From Rubrivivax albus (GTDB taxonomy: Bacteria > Pseudomonadota > Gammaproteobacteria > Burkholderiales > Burkholderiaceae_C), in contig NZ_SACT01000004.1 of the NCBI RefSeq assembly GCF_004016515.1, positions 248,001 through 312,000 of the forward strand: 64,000 nt of DNA. Direction: 5' to 3'. The notes under the pieces are model-generated. The model saw nothing but the letters and a program-made list of their open reading frames with translations, ran no database searches and was not told where the DNA came from. Positions 35,359 through 46,877 of this stretch are shown in pieces (position 1 is the stretch's first letter; the number at the start of each line of letters is the position of its first letter). The position numbers were made by a program, and so were the translations under genes.

Positions 35359-36608
35359 TGCGCCGCGTCGTCATCACCGGCCAGGGCATCGTCTCGAGCC
35401 TGGGCAACACCGTCGACGACGTGGCCGCCAGCCTGCGCGAGGGCCGCTCTGGCATCCGTGCCAACCCCGTCTACGCCGAGCGCGGCCTGCGCTGCCAGGT
35501 CAGCGGCCGCCCGGCGCTGGAGCTCGAGGCGGCCATCGACCGCCGCACGCTGCGCTTCATGGGCGACGCCGCGGCCTACGCCTACCTGTCGATGCAGCAG
35601 GCGATCGCGCAGTCGGGCCTGACCGAGGCGCAGATCTCGCACCCGCGCACCGGCCTGGTGGCCGGCAGCGGCGGTGCGTCCAGCTTCAACCAGGTCTGGG
35701 CTGCGGACACGCTGCGCGCCAAGGGCATCAAGCGCGTGGGCCCGTTCATGGTCACGCGCACCATGGGCAGCACCGTGTCGGCCTGCCTGGCCACCAGCTT
35801 CGGCATCAAGGGCGTCAACTACTCGATCAGCTCCGCCTGCGCCACCAGCGCGCACTGCATCGGCCACGCCGCGCAGCTGATCGCCTGGGGCCAGCAGGAC
35901 GTGGTCTTCGCCGGTGGCGGCGAGGAGGAGAGCTGGGAGCTGTCGCTGCTGTTCGACGCCATGGGCGCAATGTCCAGCGGCTACAACGACCGACCGGAGC
36001 AGGCCTCGCGTGCCTTCGACAGCGCGCGCGACGGCTTCGTCATCGCCGGTGGCGGCGGCATGCTGGTGCTCGAGGCGCTTGAGCATGCGCAGGCGCGTGG
36101 CGCCACCATCCTGGCCGAGCTGGTGGGCTTCGGCGCCACGTCCGACGGCCACGACATGGTGGCCCCCTCCGGCGAAGGTGCGGTGCGCTGCATGCAGCAG
36201 GCGCTGGCCACGGTGCAGCGGCCGGTGGACTACATCAATGCCCACGGCACGTCCACGCCGGTGGGCGACGCGGCCGAACTCGGCGCGGTGCGCGAGGTCT
36301 TCGGCGCCGCGCTCGCGGGCGAGGCCACCGTGCCGGCGTTGTCCAAGGTGCCGGCCATCAGTTCCACCAAGTCCCTCTCCGGCCATTCGCTGGGGGCGGC
36401 TGGTGCGCAGGAGGCGATCTACGCGCTGCTGATGCTGCAGCAGGGCTTCGCCGCCGCCTCGGCCAACATCGACACGCCCGACCCGGCCGCCGAGGGCCTG
36501 CCCCTGCTGCGCGAACGGCTGGACGCGCCGCTGACCACGGTGATGTCCAACAGCTTCGGCTTCGGCGGCACCAACGCGTCGCTGGTGTTCACGCGCTTCG
36601 ACGATTGA
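35358..36608 (+). CDS. fabB: beta-ketoacyl-ACP synthase I
   Basis: A 416-residue condensing enzyme that elongates the unsaturated intermediate made by FabA. The catalytic triad is visible: Cys in [15 protein letters not shown], His in [15 protein letters not shown], and His in [25 protein letters not shown] near the C-terminus completes the thiolase fold. The FabB (rather than FabF) assignment rests on the operon with fabA and on the [16 protein letters not shown] opening. Confidence 0.96.
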   Translation: MRRVVITGQGIVSSLGNTVDDVAASLREGRSGIRANPVYAERGLRCQVSGRPALELEAAIDRRTLRFMGDAAAYAYLSMQQAIAQSGLTEAQISHPRTGLVAGSGGASSFNQVWAADTLRAKGIKRVGPFMVTRTMGSTVSACLATSFGIKGVNYSISSACATSAHCIGHAAQLIAWGQQDVVFAGGGEEESWELSLLFDAMGAMSSGYNDRPEQASRAFDSARDGFVIAGGGGMLVLEALEHAQARGATILAELVGFGATSDGHDMVAPSGEGAVRCMQQALATVQRPVDYINAHGTSTPVGDAAELGAVREVFGAALAGEATVPALSKVPAISSTKSLSGHSLGAAGAQEAIYALLMLQQGFAAASANIDTPDPAAEGLPLLRERLDAPLTTVMSNSFGFGGTNASLVFTRFDD

Positions 36609-36618
36609 GGCGCTGATG

Positions 36619-36637
36619 CGCCGGTGGTTTGCCGGCG
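36619..36637. terminator. hairpin between fabB and the acyltransferase gene
   Basis: CGCCGG and CCGGCG pair over a 7-base loop (TGGTTTG) in the 45-base space between two converging genes. Position suggests a bidirectional terminator, but there is no T-run on either strand. Confidence 0.3.
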
Positions 36638-36653
36638 ATGCGATGGCCGCGGC

Positions 36654-37520
36654 TCAGCCGGCACGCAGCAGGTCGTCGATCAGCTGGTCCTTGGCCGTCC
36701 ACAGCTGCTCGGTCCAGCGGCCGAGCCTGACAACGTGGGCGCGCCCGGTGGCCTGCTCCAGGCCCACCAGCTCGGCCGGGATCGCGTGGGCCTGCACGCG
36801 CACGACCACGGTGTCGAGCCGGCCGCAGAGCAGGTCCCAGAAACTGGGGGTGCCGCGCGGGTAGACCACGGTCACGTCGAGCAGGGCCTGGAACTGCTCG
36901 CCCATGGTGGCCAGTGCCACCGACAGCCCGCCCACCTTGGGCCGCAGCAGGTGCCGGTAGGGGCTCTTGTCGGCCGCGATCTTGGCCGGCGTGGCGCGTG
37001 TGCCCTCGACGAAGTTCATCACCGAGGTGGGCACGTGGCGGAACTTCTCGCAGGCCAGGCGGGCGGTGGCCAGGTCCTTCTGCAGCGCCGCCTTGCCCTT
37101 GCCACGGCTCATGAACGGGAAGTCCAGCGCCCACCAGGCCAGGCCGATCACCGGCACCCAGATCAGCTCTCGCTTGAGGAAGAACTTCAGGAACGGGATG
37201 CGGCCGTGGAACACGCGCTGCAGCACCAGGATGTCGACCCAGGTCTGGTGGTTGCTGGTGACGAGGTACCAGCCGCGCGGGTCCAGGCCATCCAGGCCCT
37301 GCACGTCCCAGCGCGCCTGCGGGGCCACGGCCGCGATCCACGCGTTGTTGACCGCCACCCAGCCGGAGGCCAGGCCCGCCAGCACGCGGTCGGCCACGCG
37401 GCGCACCGGCGCCAGCGGCACCAGCAGCTTGACGAGCGACGGGACCACCAGGCTGAGCGCGACGATCAGGGTGTTGAGGCCGAGGATCAGGCTGGTGAGG
37501 ACACCGCGCAGGGCTGGCAT
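36654..37520 (-). CDS. lysophospholipid acyltransferase family protein (PlsC-like)
   Basis: A 288-residue membrane-anchored acyltransferase. A hydrophobic N-terminus (TSLILGLNTLIVALSLVVPSL) precedes the HX4D catalytic motif as SNHQTWVDI. FVEGTRAT for glycerol-phosphate binding and VVYPRGTPS as motif IV follow. The YihG-like layout suggests 1-acylglycerol-3-phosphate or cardiolipin-remodelling activity. The frame is open far upstream antisense to ggt, but only the part from the ATG at 37518-37520 looks like protein; a start 78 bases earlier cannot be excluded. Its place beside fabAB fits a lipid theme. Confidence 0.88.
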   Translation of the reverse strand: MPALRGVLTSLILGLNTLIVALSLVVPSLVKLLVPLAPVRRVADRVLAGLASGWVAVNNAWIAAVAPQARWDVQGLDGLDPRGWYLVTSNHQTWVDILVLQRVFHGRIPFLKFFLKRELIWVPVIGLAWWALDFPFMSRGKGKAALQKDLATARLACEKFRHVPTSVMNFVEGTRATPAKIAADKSPYRHLLRPKVGGLSVALATMGEQFQALLDVTVVYPRGTPSFWDLLCGRLDTVVVRVQAHAIPAELVGLEQATGRAHVVRLGRWTEQLWTAKDQLIDDLLRAG

Positions 37521-37760
37521 GGCAGGGCAGGTGGGTTGCCGCAGGGGCGGCAGGAAAGGTGCGCCATCGGCGGCGGTCGACCGGTGATTCTGCGCCATCG
37601 GCATGACCCCCCTGCGCCATGCCCGCGGTGTGCGCTTGCTCTGGATCAACGGCAACACCATCCCGAGACCTAGGGGTGTGTGCCCTGGGGCCGGCCCGGG
37701 TGCCGCGCCGGCCGCATCGGCGCATGCTGGGCAACCAACCCAAACACGAGGAGTTCCCCG

Positions 37761-39680
37761 ATGGCGAGATCCACCGCCCCGATGCCGCCGCGTGCCGGCC
37801 TGACCCTGGCCGTGCTGGCCGCGCTGATGCTGGCAGCACCGGCCACCAGCCTGGCCGATGCGGCACGCCCCGGCGCCACGGCGCCCGCGAAGGCCCAGGC
37901 CAAGCGCGGCCTGAAGGCCCCGCCGGTGGACACACCGCTGTACCGCCGCGGCGTGGTCGCCGTGGCCAACCCCTACGGTGCCGAGGCCGGCGCGCAGATC
38001 CTGCAGCGCGGCGGCAACGCGATCGACGCCGCGGTGGCCATCGCCTATGCGCTCAACGTGGTGGAACCGCAGTCGGCCGGCATCGGCGGTGGCGGCTTCA
38101 TGCTCGTGCACCTGGCCGAGACCGGCGAGACCTTCAGCATCGACACCCGCGAGACGGCGCCCGCCGGCGCCACACGCGACATGTTCGCCGGTGTCTCCAG
38201 CGCGTCGCGCAAGGGCGTGGCCGTGGGCGTGCCGGGCATGGTGCGCGGCACGGCGCAGATCGTGGCCGAACATGGCCGCCTGCCGTTGCGCCGCGTGCTG
38301 GCCCCGGCCATCGCGCTGGCGGAGGACGGCTTCGCCGCCACCCAGCGCTACTCGGACGTCAGCTGCAACGACCGCGCCTTGAACTCGCCGGAGACGCGCG
38401 AGTTCTTCTGCCCCGGCGGCGTGGCGCCGGCGCCGGGCACGCTGATCCGCAACCTGCCGCTGGCCAACACGCTCAAGCTCATCGCCCGCCACGGCCCGGA
38501 CTGTTTCTACAACTACATGCCCGACAAGGGCTGCGACATCGCCGAGGGCATCGTCGCGGGCCAGGCGCGCAGCACGATCATCGTCAATGGCGTCGAACAG
38601 CCCGGCAAACCGGGCTCGATGACGCTGGCCGACCTGGCCGCCTACCAGCCGGCGCGGCGCGCGCCCATCGAGGGCAGCTACCGCGGCTACACCATCAAGG
38701 CCATGGCGCCACCGTCTTCCGGTGCGCTGACGGTGCTGCAGATCCTGGGCATGCTCGAGCGCTTCCCGCTCGGCGACGCGTCGCAGGGCTTCGGCTTCGG
38801 CTCGGTGAAGACGCTGCAGACCATGGCCGACGCGATGCGCCTGGCCTTTGCCGACCGCGCCATCTGGATGGCCGACGCCGACTTCGTGCCCGTGCCCACC
38901 GTGGGCCTGATCAACCCCGACTACCTGGCCCTGCGCAGCGGCCTGATCACGCCGGGGCAGCGCATCGATCCCAACCCCGTGGCCGACGACCCGCGGCCCT
39001 ACGAGATCCCGGGCTTCAAGCGCAGCAAGCCGCTGGCGGTGGCGCTGCCGGTGACAGGCCCGGACAACGGCACCACGCACTTCTCGGTGGCCGACCGCTG
39101 GGGCAACGTGGTGTCCTACACCAACACCATCGAGTCGTCGCACGGCATCGGCACCTTTGCGGGCTACACCCTGACCGACGGCACCTTCCGCAACTTCGGC
39201 TTCCTGCTCAACAACGAGCTGACCGACTTCAACACCACGCCCAGCACCAACCCCTTCACCGGCACCGACGGCTACAACGACGTGCAGCCGCTCAAGCGCC
39301 CGCGCAGCAGCATGACGCCGACGATGCTGTTCGACCCCCAGGGCCGGCCCATCCTGGCCTACGGCTCACCGGGCGGCGCCACCATCATCAACTCGGTGGT
39401 CAACGTGACGATCAACCTCGTCGACCACGGCATGGGGTTGCAGGAGGCCATCGACGCCGGGCGCATCTCGGTGTCGTCGGCCAACCCGTCGATCACGCTC
39501 GAATCGCGTTTCCCGGCCGAGACGGCCGACGGCCTGCGCGCGCTGGGTTACAGCGTGAGCATCGGCGACGTGGGCTCCGTGCAGGCCGTGGGCCGGTTGC
39601 CGAACAGCGGGCTGGTCTACGGCGCCGCCGACGACCGTCGCGAAGGCACGGTGATCGGGTTGCCGCGGCCGCGGCCCTGA
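37761..39680 (+). CDS. ggt: gamma-glutamyltransferase
   Basis: A 639-residue periplasmic enzyme that hydrolyses or transfers the gamma-glutamyl group of glutathione. Signal peptide to about TSLADAA, then ANPYGAEAGAQILQRGGNAIDAAVA and GIGGGGFM, the large-subunit hallmarks. The autocatalytic cleavage site is the Thr of NGTTHFSVAD, which becomes the N-terminal nucleophile of the small subunit. SSMTPTMLFD and GSPGGATIINSV follow. The ATG at 37761 has GAGGAG ten bases upstream. A partially Cys-containing loop (SCNDRALN...FFCPGG...DKGCDIAEG) is an unusual extra. Confidence 0.94.
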   Translation: MARSTAPMPPRAGLTLAVLAALMLAAPATSLADAARPGATAPAKAQAKRGLKAPPVDTPLYRRGVVAVANPYGAEAGAQILQRGGNAIDAAVAIAYALNVVEPQSAGIGGGGFMLVHLAETGETFSIDTRETAPAGATRDMFAGVSSASRKGVAVGVPGMVRGTAQIVAEHGRLPLRRVLAPAIALAEDGFAATQRYSDVSCNDRALNSPETREFFCPGGVAPAPGTLIRNLPLANTLKLIARHGPDCFYNYMPDKGCDIAEGIVAGQARSTIIVNGVEQPGKPGSMTLADLAAYQPARRAPIEGSYRGYTIKAMAPPSSGALTVLQILGMLERFPLGDASQGFGFGSVKTLQTMADAMRLAFADRAIWMADADFVPVPTVGLINPDYLALRSGLITPGQRIDPNPVADDPRPYEIPGFKRSKPLAVALPVTGPDNGTTHFSVADRWGNVVSYTNTIESSHGIGTFAGYTLTDGTFRNFGFLLNNELTDFNTTPSTNPFTGTDGYNDVQPLKRPRSSMTPTMLFDPQGRPILAYGSPGGATIINSVVNVTINLVDHGMGLQEAIDAGRISVSSANPSITLESRFPAETADGLRALGYSVSIGDVGSVQAVGRLPNSGLVYGAADDRREGTVIGLPRPRP

Positions 39681-39713
39681 GGCGAGCGCCAGAACCGTCG
39701 CACCTGGTTCAGG

Positions 39714-39730
39714 CGCCTGATGAAGGCGCT
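39714..39730 (+). terminator. hairpin after ggt
   Basis: GCGCC and GGCGC pair across a 7-base loop, 34 bases past the ggt stop codon. It is a possible weak terminator with no T-run after it. Confidence 0.3.
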
Positions 39731-39988
39731 CCGCAGTTGACGAGCGGCGATTCGCCAGAAGACGACGTGCGACCAGTGGCGCTGGCCGACCGGCCAGGCG
39801 TCACACCAGCCGACCCGGGCGCGCCGGCGACTCGGGGCCGTGTGCCTTCAAGATCCGGCTGATGGGTGCACCGAGCGGGCCATCATCGGCCGCGCTGGCA
39901 AGGGCGAGCCCGGACACGAGCCGTCCTGAGGACGGTTCTCGCCTGTCGAGCGGTGCGAGCGACCGAGAGCACGCGGCCTGCAAGGCCG

Positions 39989-40028
39989 AAGCGCAGCCAT
40001 GGCCCGTGCCATGGCGAGCATTCGCAAC
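39989..40028 (+). repeat. structured dispersed repeat, copy A
   Basis: A 40-base segment matching copy B at 54273-54312 with four differences. Its core folds as a perfect 8-pair hairpin: GCCATGGC (39996-40003), loop CCGT, GCCATGGC (40008-40015). The conserved flanks are AAGCGCA on the left and GAGCATT(C/T)GCAAC on the right. It sits in the gene-less stretch between ggt and the DUF1631 gene. Confidence 0.65.
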
Positions 40029-40466
40029 ACGGCCTGACGGCCTGCCAGCGTGGTGGAGGGCGGCGCGATCGGGTGTGCAGCGTGCTCACCCGACAGGTGA
40101 ACTTGGTCGTGGCCACTTCCGTCGCCCACATCAAGCACTTGCATGCCGAGGAGAGCGGCCATCTGCCGGATCTAGGCTCAGTGGGCGGTTCGTGCAGGGC
40201 CGTCCGATGGTGACGTCGGCCGACCTGGACCTGGCAGGTGGGCGGCGGTTGATCCGCTGCGGTCGCAGCAACGGCGTGAATTCATGCCATCGGTGGTGTC
40301 GGACCAGCGGGTGAAGGAGGGGGCAACCGCGGGTTCAGTAGTGTTCTGATGAGCCGCGAAACCAGGGGGGAGACGCAGGCCTCAAGGTTCGTCCGCACGC
40401 GCCGAAGACATGGCTTTGGGCACAGGTTCTGCGCTGGCCCGGCACCCGCTGACGACTGGAGCGCCC

Positions 40467-42479
40467 GTGAATCTCTTCGACATCTCCATGGCGGCTCAAC
40501 CGCAGGCTGCCGCGCTGGCGGACATCCTGCGGCAGGGTGTGGGCCGCTGGGTGGTGGCCATGGTCGAGCGCGCCATTCGCCGTGAAGAGTCGGCGGTCTC
40601 GGTGCACGGTCTGGCGAACTCGCCTCTCCTGGCACAGTTGCTTCAGCGGCGACGCGTGGAACTCGTGCATGCACTGTCCCGAGCGCTGGTTGCCCGGTTG
40701 GACGTTGAGCGCGACGAAGTTTCGTCCTCCCCCGGCCCGGTCATGAGCGGGTCGAAGCTGACGCTGATCTCCGAGTCGCAGATCGACGCCGAGATCGAAA
40801 CCGCCCGCATCGTCCAACTCGTCGAGTCCGAGGCCGAGCTCCCCTTGCTGGAACTCGCGGCCTTGAGCAGCCGGCTGCAGGGTTGTGACCGTATCGACAT
40901 CGCCACGGTGCCGCTCGGGCCGCTGGTGTGCGCGAACGCGTTGCGTGAGGCTGTCCACGAGGTGGAAGCCGACATCGCGCACCGGCAAGCGCTGCTCCGT
41001 GGACTCGGGACCGCCATGGCGAGCCAGATGCGGGAGGTCTACACGGAACTGTCGCAGTGGCTCGAACAGCAGGGTGTCGAGCCGATGGGTTATCAGGTCG
41101 GCGCGGTCGATGTCGTGGCTTCGGTCTCGTCCGCCGCGCGCGGCTCGCCGATGGCCACCGTGCGAACATCTGGTGCCGAGGCGCCCACTCCACCGGCAGA
41201 CTCGATGCGCGAACTGGTGGCCTGGGCCCACCGCACGCAGATGGTGAGCGAGGATGCTTCCGCGGCGTTGCCCGAGCTGACGCTCAGAGTTCAGCCAGAG
41301 TCCTTGCCCGGTAGCGCCGGTCCCCAACTGCCGCGGGCTGCCGCCGAAGGTCTGATGCAGCGCCTGTTCGAAGAGCTGCGGCAGCAGAGTAGCCGATCGC
41401 CGTCGATGGCGAGAGCGCTGCAGCGCCTGGAACAGCTGGCCCAGCGCTTTGCGGCAGACGTTCCCCAGATCTGGAGTGACCCGGAGCACGTGTGGTGGCA
41501 GTTGCTGGACCGGCTGCTGGCTGCAACGGCGCTGCACGACGATCTCGGGACCGACGACCAGCGGGTGCTCGGCCACTCGCTCGAGGAGCTGTTGCAGCGC
41601 CTGCTGGCCAGCCCGAAGCTGGACGCGCAGGCCTGTCTGCGCGCCGCAGACAAGGTGCAGCAACTGGCAGCTCAACTGCTCGAGCGCTCGGCCTCACCGG
41701 GTGCCGAGGACGTCGCCGCGCTGCAGCGGCAGGCCGACCGCGGAGAGCTCGAGCTTGCCTTCCGCAATCAGATCGTCCAGCAGTTGCGCAGCACGCCGAC
41801 GAGCGGGTTGATGCGGCGCTTCCTGCTCGAACCCTGGACGGAGGTGCTGGTGGCCAGAGCCCTGCGCCATGGTGCCACGCACGAAGCCGTGGCCGAGGCA
41901 GCACTGGTGGTCGATGACCTCATCCGCGCGACCGCGCAGCCGGGCCAGAAGGTGTCACGGGCACAACGCGCAGTTCTGCTGCGTCAGGTGGAGGAGGGCC
42001 TGGCGGACGCCGAGCTGCCAAGGCCCCGTGTCGATGCCGAACTGGTGGAACTGGCCGACCTGCTGCGCAACCCGCCGACGCATCCCGCCGACCTGACCGA
42101 GGCGTGGGTCGAGGAGTCGGTCGAGACGCTGCCCGTGCCAGCCCTGCTGGACCTGCATGCCGGCCTTCCGACCGTGCCTCTGGGAGGCGATCTGGCCGAC
42201 GGCGAGCCGGTGCAGACACCGGCGCAATGGGTAGAAGCCCTTCAGCCTGGTGCCCTGTGTCGGTTGTTCCTTCAGGGGATCTGGATGTCGGCGCGGTTGA
42301 AGTGGGTTGGGCCGGGCCAACGCCTCTTCCTGTTCCAGAGCCGACATGGTGGCAGGTCGCACACGCTGACGCAACGCATGCTGTGCAGGCTCCGCGAAGC
42401 CGGACTCGCCACCACCATCGAAGACAACCTCCTGCGTGCGCAGGCCATGGAGTCGTTGGTGCGGCACACCGTGATCTGA
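40467..42479 (+). CDS. DUF1631 family protein
   Basis: A cytoplasmic protein of about 670 residues, mostly helical and acidic, assigned to DUF1631. The C-terminal block SARLKWVGPGQRLFLFQSRHGGRSHTLTQ resembles the end of that family, whose members are found in Burkholderiales and have no settled function. A GTG at 40467 has GGAG five bases upstream and is preferred. An in-frame ATG at 40410 has a poorly spaced site. The reading frame uses more A/T-ending codons than neighbours, hinting at different ancestry or expression. It lies alone between a gene-less stretch and the denitrification genes. Confidence 0.75.
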   Translation: MNLFDISMAAQPQAAALADILRQGVGRWVVAMVERAIRREESAVSVHGLANSPLLAQLLQRRRVELVHALSRALVARLDVERDEVSSSPGPVMSGSKLTLISESQIDAEIETARIVQLVESEAELPLLELAALSSRLQGCDRIDIATVPLGPLVCANALREAVHEVEADIAHRQALLRGLGTAMASQMREVYTELSQWLEQQGVEPMGYQVGAVDVVASVSSAARGSPMATVRTSGAEAPTPPADSMRELVAWAHRTQMVSEDASAALPELTLRVQPESLPGSAGPQLPRAAAEGLMQRLFEELRQQSSRSPSMARALQRLEQLAQRFAADVPQIWSDPEHVWWQLLDRLLAATALHDDLGTDDQRVLGHSLEELLQRLLASPKLDAQACLRAADKVQQLAAQLLERSASPGAEDVAALQRQADRGELELAFRNQIVQQLRSTPTSGLMRRFLLEPWTEVLVARALRHGATHEAVAEAALVVDDLIRATAQPGQKVSRAQRAVLLRQVEEGLADAELPRPRVDAELVELADLLRNPPTHPADLTEAWVEESVETLPVPALLDLHAGLPTVPLGGDLADGEPVQTPAQWVEALQPGALCRLFLQGIWMSARLKWVGPGQRLFLFQSRHGGRSHTLTQRMLCRLREAGLATTIEDNLLRAQAMESLVRHTVI

Positions 42480-42541
42480 GTCCGCCGGCGCCGCATGCGG
42501 TGCCGGCCCGCCTCCACGGTCGCATCCGACGTCCTTCCCAG

Positions 42542-44509
42542 TCACCACGCACCGCGGAGCGCCAGCGACACCGTGCGCGGCGCCTCGGCGTGCGTGTACC
42601 GCGCGGACTTGTCCGCCGGGCGCAGGTTGGTCAGGTTGTGCACCCGCAGCGCCAGCGTCAGACCCGGTCCCAGTTGGCGCTGAACGTAGGCGCCCCACTG
42701 CGTCAGGTCGGCTACGGCCACGTCGGGCGCGCCGCGGGTGGCCGACGGCAGCAGGGTGCCACTGGCATGGTCGACGCGCAGGCCGGCCTGCCAGGGGCCG
42801 TGGGACCAGTCCAGGCGGGCGCCCATGCTCAGCCGCGGGCGGTAGGTCAGGCGCTCGCCGTCGGCATCGGTGGCGTCCAGCCAGGTGGTGCTGGCCTGGG
42901 CGCTGAAGCCGGCACCCAGGGGCATCGCGGCGCCCAGTTCCAGCCCGCGCAGGCGCGCGCGGGCCACGTTCTGGTAGACGTAGGTGCCCACGCCCGGCAC
43001 CGGGCCGGGGGCGACGAGCTCGAGTTCGATCAGGTCGTGCACGCGCTGCGAGAACAGCATCGCCTGCAGCTCCAGCCCTTGCCGCTCGAAGGCGAAGCCG
43101 GCTTCCACCGCGTCGCTGGTCTCGGGCTTCAGGTCCGGATTGCCGAGCACCGTGTTCGGCCCCTCGGGCCGGCCGCCGGGCACGATCTGCTTCAGGTTGG
43201 GCGCCTTGAAGCCGTGGCTGAAGCCACCCTTGAGCGTCCACCCCGGCGCCGTACGCCAGGTGACGTAGAGCCGTGGGCTGGTCTCCCGGCCGAACAGGTG
43301 GTGGTCGTCGTGGCGCAGGCCCAGCGTCAGGTCCAGCGGCCGGGCACCGTCGATCACACGCCACTCGTCCTGCACGAACAGCGCGCGGTGGCGCGCCAGT
43401 GACCGGCCGTCCGGCATGCCCGGGTCCTCCAGCGTCTCGTTGCGCGCCTCGAAGCCGGCGATCAGCACATGCGCGCCGGCGTCGTGGCGCACCAGCCCTT
43501 CGAGGACGCGGTCGCGCAGTGTCTGCGGCGCGTTGATGGCCACGCCCCCGGTGCGCCGGTTCTCCACGTCCAGCCGCGTGCCATAGGTGCGCAGCTGCGT
43601 GGTGGTGTCGCCGCGCTCGTCCCACTCGGCGTCCCAGGCCAGCGACGCCATCGCGCGGGCGATGAGGTTGTCGCTGACGTGGTAGCGGCGCGCGCCGCTG
43701 CGCTCGCGCGCGTCGGCGGTGCGCGTCTCCTCGCCGGCGTGGAGATCCAGCGCCACCCGGTGGGCGCGCGATGCCCGCCAGGCCAGGCCCAGCCAGCCGT
43801 CGGTCTTGTCGTGGCCTTCCAGTTCGCTGACCTGCGCGTCGGCCGGTGACGCCACGGCGTCGCGGCGGCCGGTGGCCAGGCCGGCGCGCAGGCCCAGGCC
43901 AGGGGCCAGCGGGCCGTCCACCGAAACGGCCGCGCGGTGGCCGTCACCGCCGCGGTCGCCGCTGGCCACGCTGCCTTCGGCGCGCGCCGCGACGCGCCAG
44001 CGATCGCCGGCCTGGCGGGTGATCACGTGCACCACGCCGCCCAGGGCCTCCGAACCGTAGAGCACCGACAGCGGGCCGCGCACGATCTCGATGCGTTCGA
44101 TGTCGTCCACCGGGATCCAGTCGAACTGGAAGTCGGAATGGCCCACCACACCGTCGCTGGGCGCCACGCGCCGGCCGTCGACGAGGAACAGCGTGTGCTT
44201 CGGGTCCATGCCGCGCAGGCTGATCACCTTGCGCCCGCCGATCGAGCGGCCCTGCAGCGACACGCCGGTCTCGCCGCGCACGGCCTCGAGCACGTCGTCG
44301 GCCCCGCGGGCCTCGATCTCCTGGCGCGTGACCACGCTCATGGCCGCGGGCGCATCCAGCGCCAGCATCGCGTGGCGCGTGGCGGTGACGACGACCGTCT
44401 GCGGCTCGGCGGTCTGCTGCGCCAGCGCGGTGCCGGCGCAGAGCAGGGCCAGGCCTGGCACGCAGGCCAGGTGGACGAGGCGGCGGGGGAACGGGGGGCG
44501 GGGGTTCAT
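42542..44509 (-). CDS. TonB-dependent outer-membrane receptor
   Basis: A 655-residue receptor. A signal peptide ends near GTALAQQT and is followed by the TonB-box-like TVVVTATR. The plug domain reads AMSVVTRQEIEARGADDVLEAV, ISLRGMDPKHTLFLVDGRRV and RIEIVRGPLSVLYGSEALGGVVHVIT. The 22-strand barrel ends with LALRGAW, a terminal aromatic as required. The ATG at 44507-44509 is chosen; upstream extension is antisense to nirS. An imperfect Dnr-like box lies 63 bases upstream, suggesting co-regulation with nirS. The substrate is unknown; haem, iron or copper would all make sense for denitrification. Confidence 0.9.
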   Translation of the reverse strand: MNPRPPFPRRLVHLACVPGLALLCAGTALAQQTAEPQTVVVTATRHAMLALDAPAAMSVVTRQEIEARGADDVLEAVRGETGVSLQGRSIGGRKVISLRGMDPKHTLFLVDGRRVAPSDGVVGHSDFQFDWIPVDDIERIEIVRGPLSVLYGSEALGGVVHVITRQAGDRWRVAARAEGSVASGDRGGDGHRAAVSVDGPLAPGLGLRAGLATGRRDAVASPADAQVSELEGHDKTDGWLGLAWRASRAHRVALDLHAGEETRTADARERSGARRYHVSDNLIARAMASLAWDAEWDERGDTTTQLRTYGTRLDVENRRTGGVAINAPQTLRDRVLEGLVRHDAGAHVLIAGFEARNETLEDPGMPDGRSLARHRALFVQDEWRVIDGARPLDLTLGLRHDDHHLFGRETSPRLYVTWRTAPGWTLKGGFSHGFKAPNLKQIVPGGRPEGPNTVLGNPDLKPETSDAVEAGFAFERQGLELQAMLFSQRVHDLIELELVAPGPVPGVGTYVYQNVARARLRGLELGAAMPLGAGFSAQASTTWLDATDADGERLTYRPRLSMGARLDWSHGPWQAGLRVDHASGTLLPSATRGAPDVAVADLTQWGAYVQRQLGPGLTLALRVHNLTNLRPADKSARYTHAEAPRTVSLALRGAW

Positions 44510-44571
44510 GGTGTGCTCCGGCACGTGAATCTCGATACCCCGGAGGTTCCGCCTGCAGGCGCCGCCGGTCC

Positions 44572-44585
44572 TTGAACTGGTTCGC
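44572..44585 (-). promoter_or_regulatory. imperfect Dnr-type box for the TonB receptor
   Basis: Plus-strand reading TTGAACTGGTTCGC keeps one perfect half (TTGAAC) and most of the other. It lies 63 bases upstream of the receptor ATG, nearly the same spacing as the boxes of nirS and norC. The partner half-site mismatch may weaken binding. Confidence 0.45.
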
Positions 44586-44668
44586 CTTTGGGCGCGGTCG
44601 ACCGCTTGCGCGGCAGGGCTTTGCGGCGCGTCAAGCCGGCGTCCCTTGCCGGGCCTTCGTTGCGGCCC

Positions 44669-46505
<1,837 letters not shown>

Positions 46506-46520
46506 GCGGAGGGCCGACCC

Positions 46521-46847
46521 ATGACACGAAGTCATCCCTGGGCGGCCCTGGCCGCCGGTGCGCTGGCCTGCGGGCTGGCGCTGCCGGCGGCGGCCAACCC
46601 CGAAGCCGCGCTCGGCGCCGCCGGCTGCACGGCCTGCCATGCCAAGGACAAGAAGCTCGTCGGCCCAGCCTGGAAGGACATTGCCGCGAAGTACAAGGGC
46701 CAGGCCGGCGCGCCGGCCGATCTGGCGCAGAAGGTGCGCGGCGGCGGCAAGGGTGTGTGGGGGCCGATCCCGATGCCGCCGAACCCGGCGGCGAAGATCG
46801 GCGACACCGAGCTGGCCGCCGCCATCGGCTGGATCCTGCAGCAGTAG
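46521..46847 (+). CDS. nirM: class I c-type cytochrome (c551/NirM-like)
   Basis: A 108-residue exported cytochrome: signal peptide to about AAANP, haem site CTACH near residue 36, and the axial Met in GPIPMPPNPA, as in cytochrome c551/c552. It lies 15 bases after nirS and is presumably the periplasmic electron donor to NirS. The gene symbol is by position and family resemblance; it could donate electrons to NorC as well. Confidence 0.88.
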   Translation: MTRSHPWAALAAGALACGLALPAAANPEAALGAAGCTACHAKDKKLVGPAWKDIAAKYKGQAGAPADLAQKVRGGGKGVWGPIPMPPNPAAKIGDTELAAAIGWILQQ

Positions 46848-46877
46848 GCGAAGCAGGGCGGTGGCAGGCGCGCGGCG

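Larger units (their letters stand above)
39681..40466. other. 786-base stretch without a convincing gene
   Basis: Several open frames cross it (for example 39862-40314 on the plus strand), but none has a ribosome site, family signature or the strong third-position GC bias of real genes here. It holds a hairpin just after ggt (39714-39730), a perfect CCGTCC-TGA-GGACGG stem-loop (39921-39935), and one copy of the structured repeat (39989-40028). Base composition looks less GC-rich than in neighbouring genes. It may be decayed DNA or a region of small structured RNA; I see no tRNA. Confidence 0.5.

Noticed and set aside
37521-39143. N-terminal extension of the acyltransferase frame opposite ggt
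   Set aside because: The extension reads as low-complexity Gly/Arg/His antisense of ggt; the real start is near 37520.
39862-40314. 150-codon plus-strand frame in the gene-less stretch
   Set aside because: No ribosome site, no recognisable fold, and part of it is simply the translated structured repeat.
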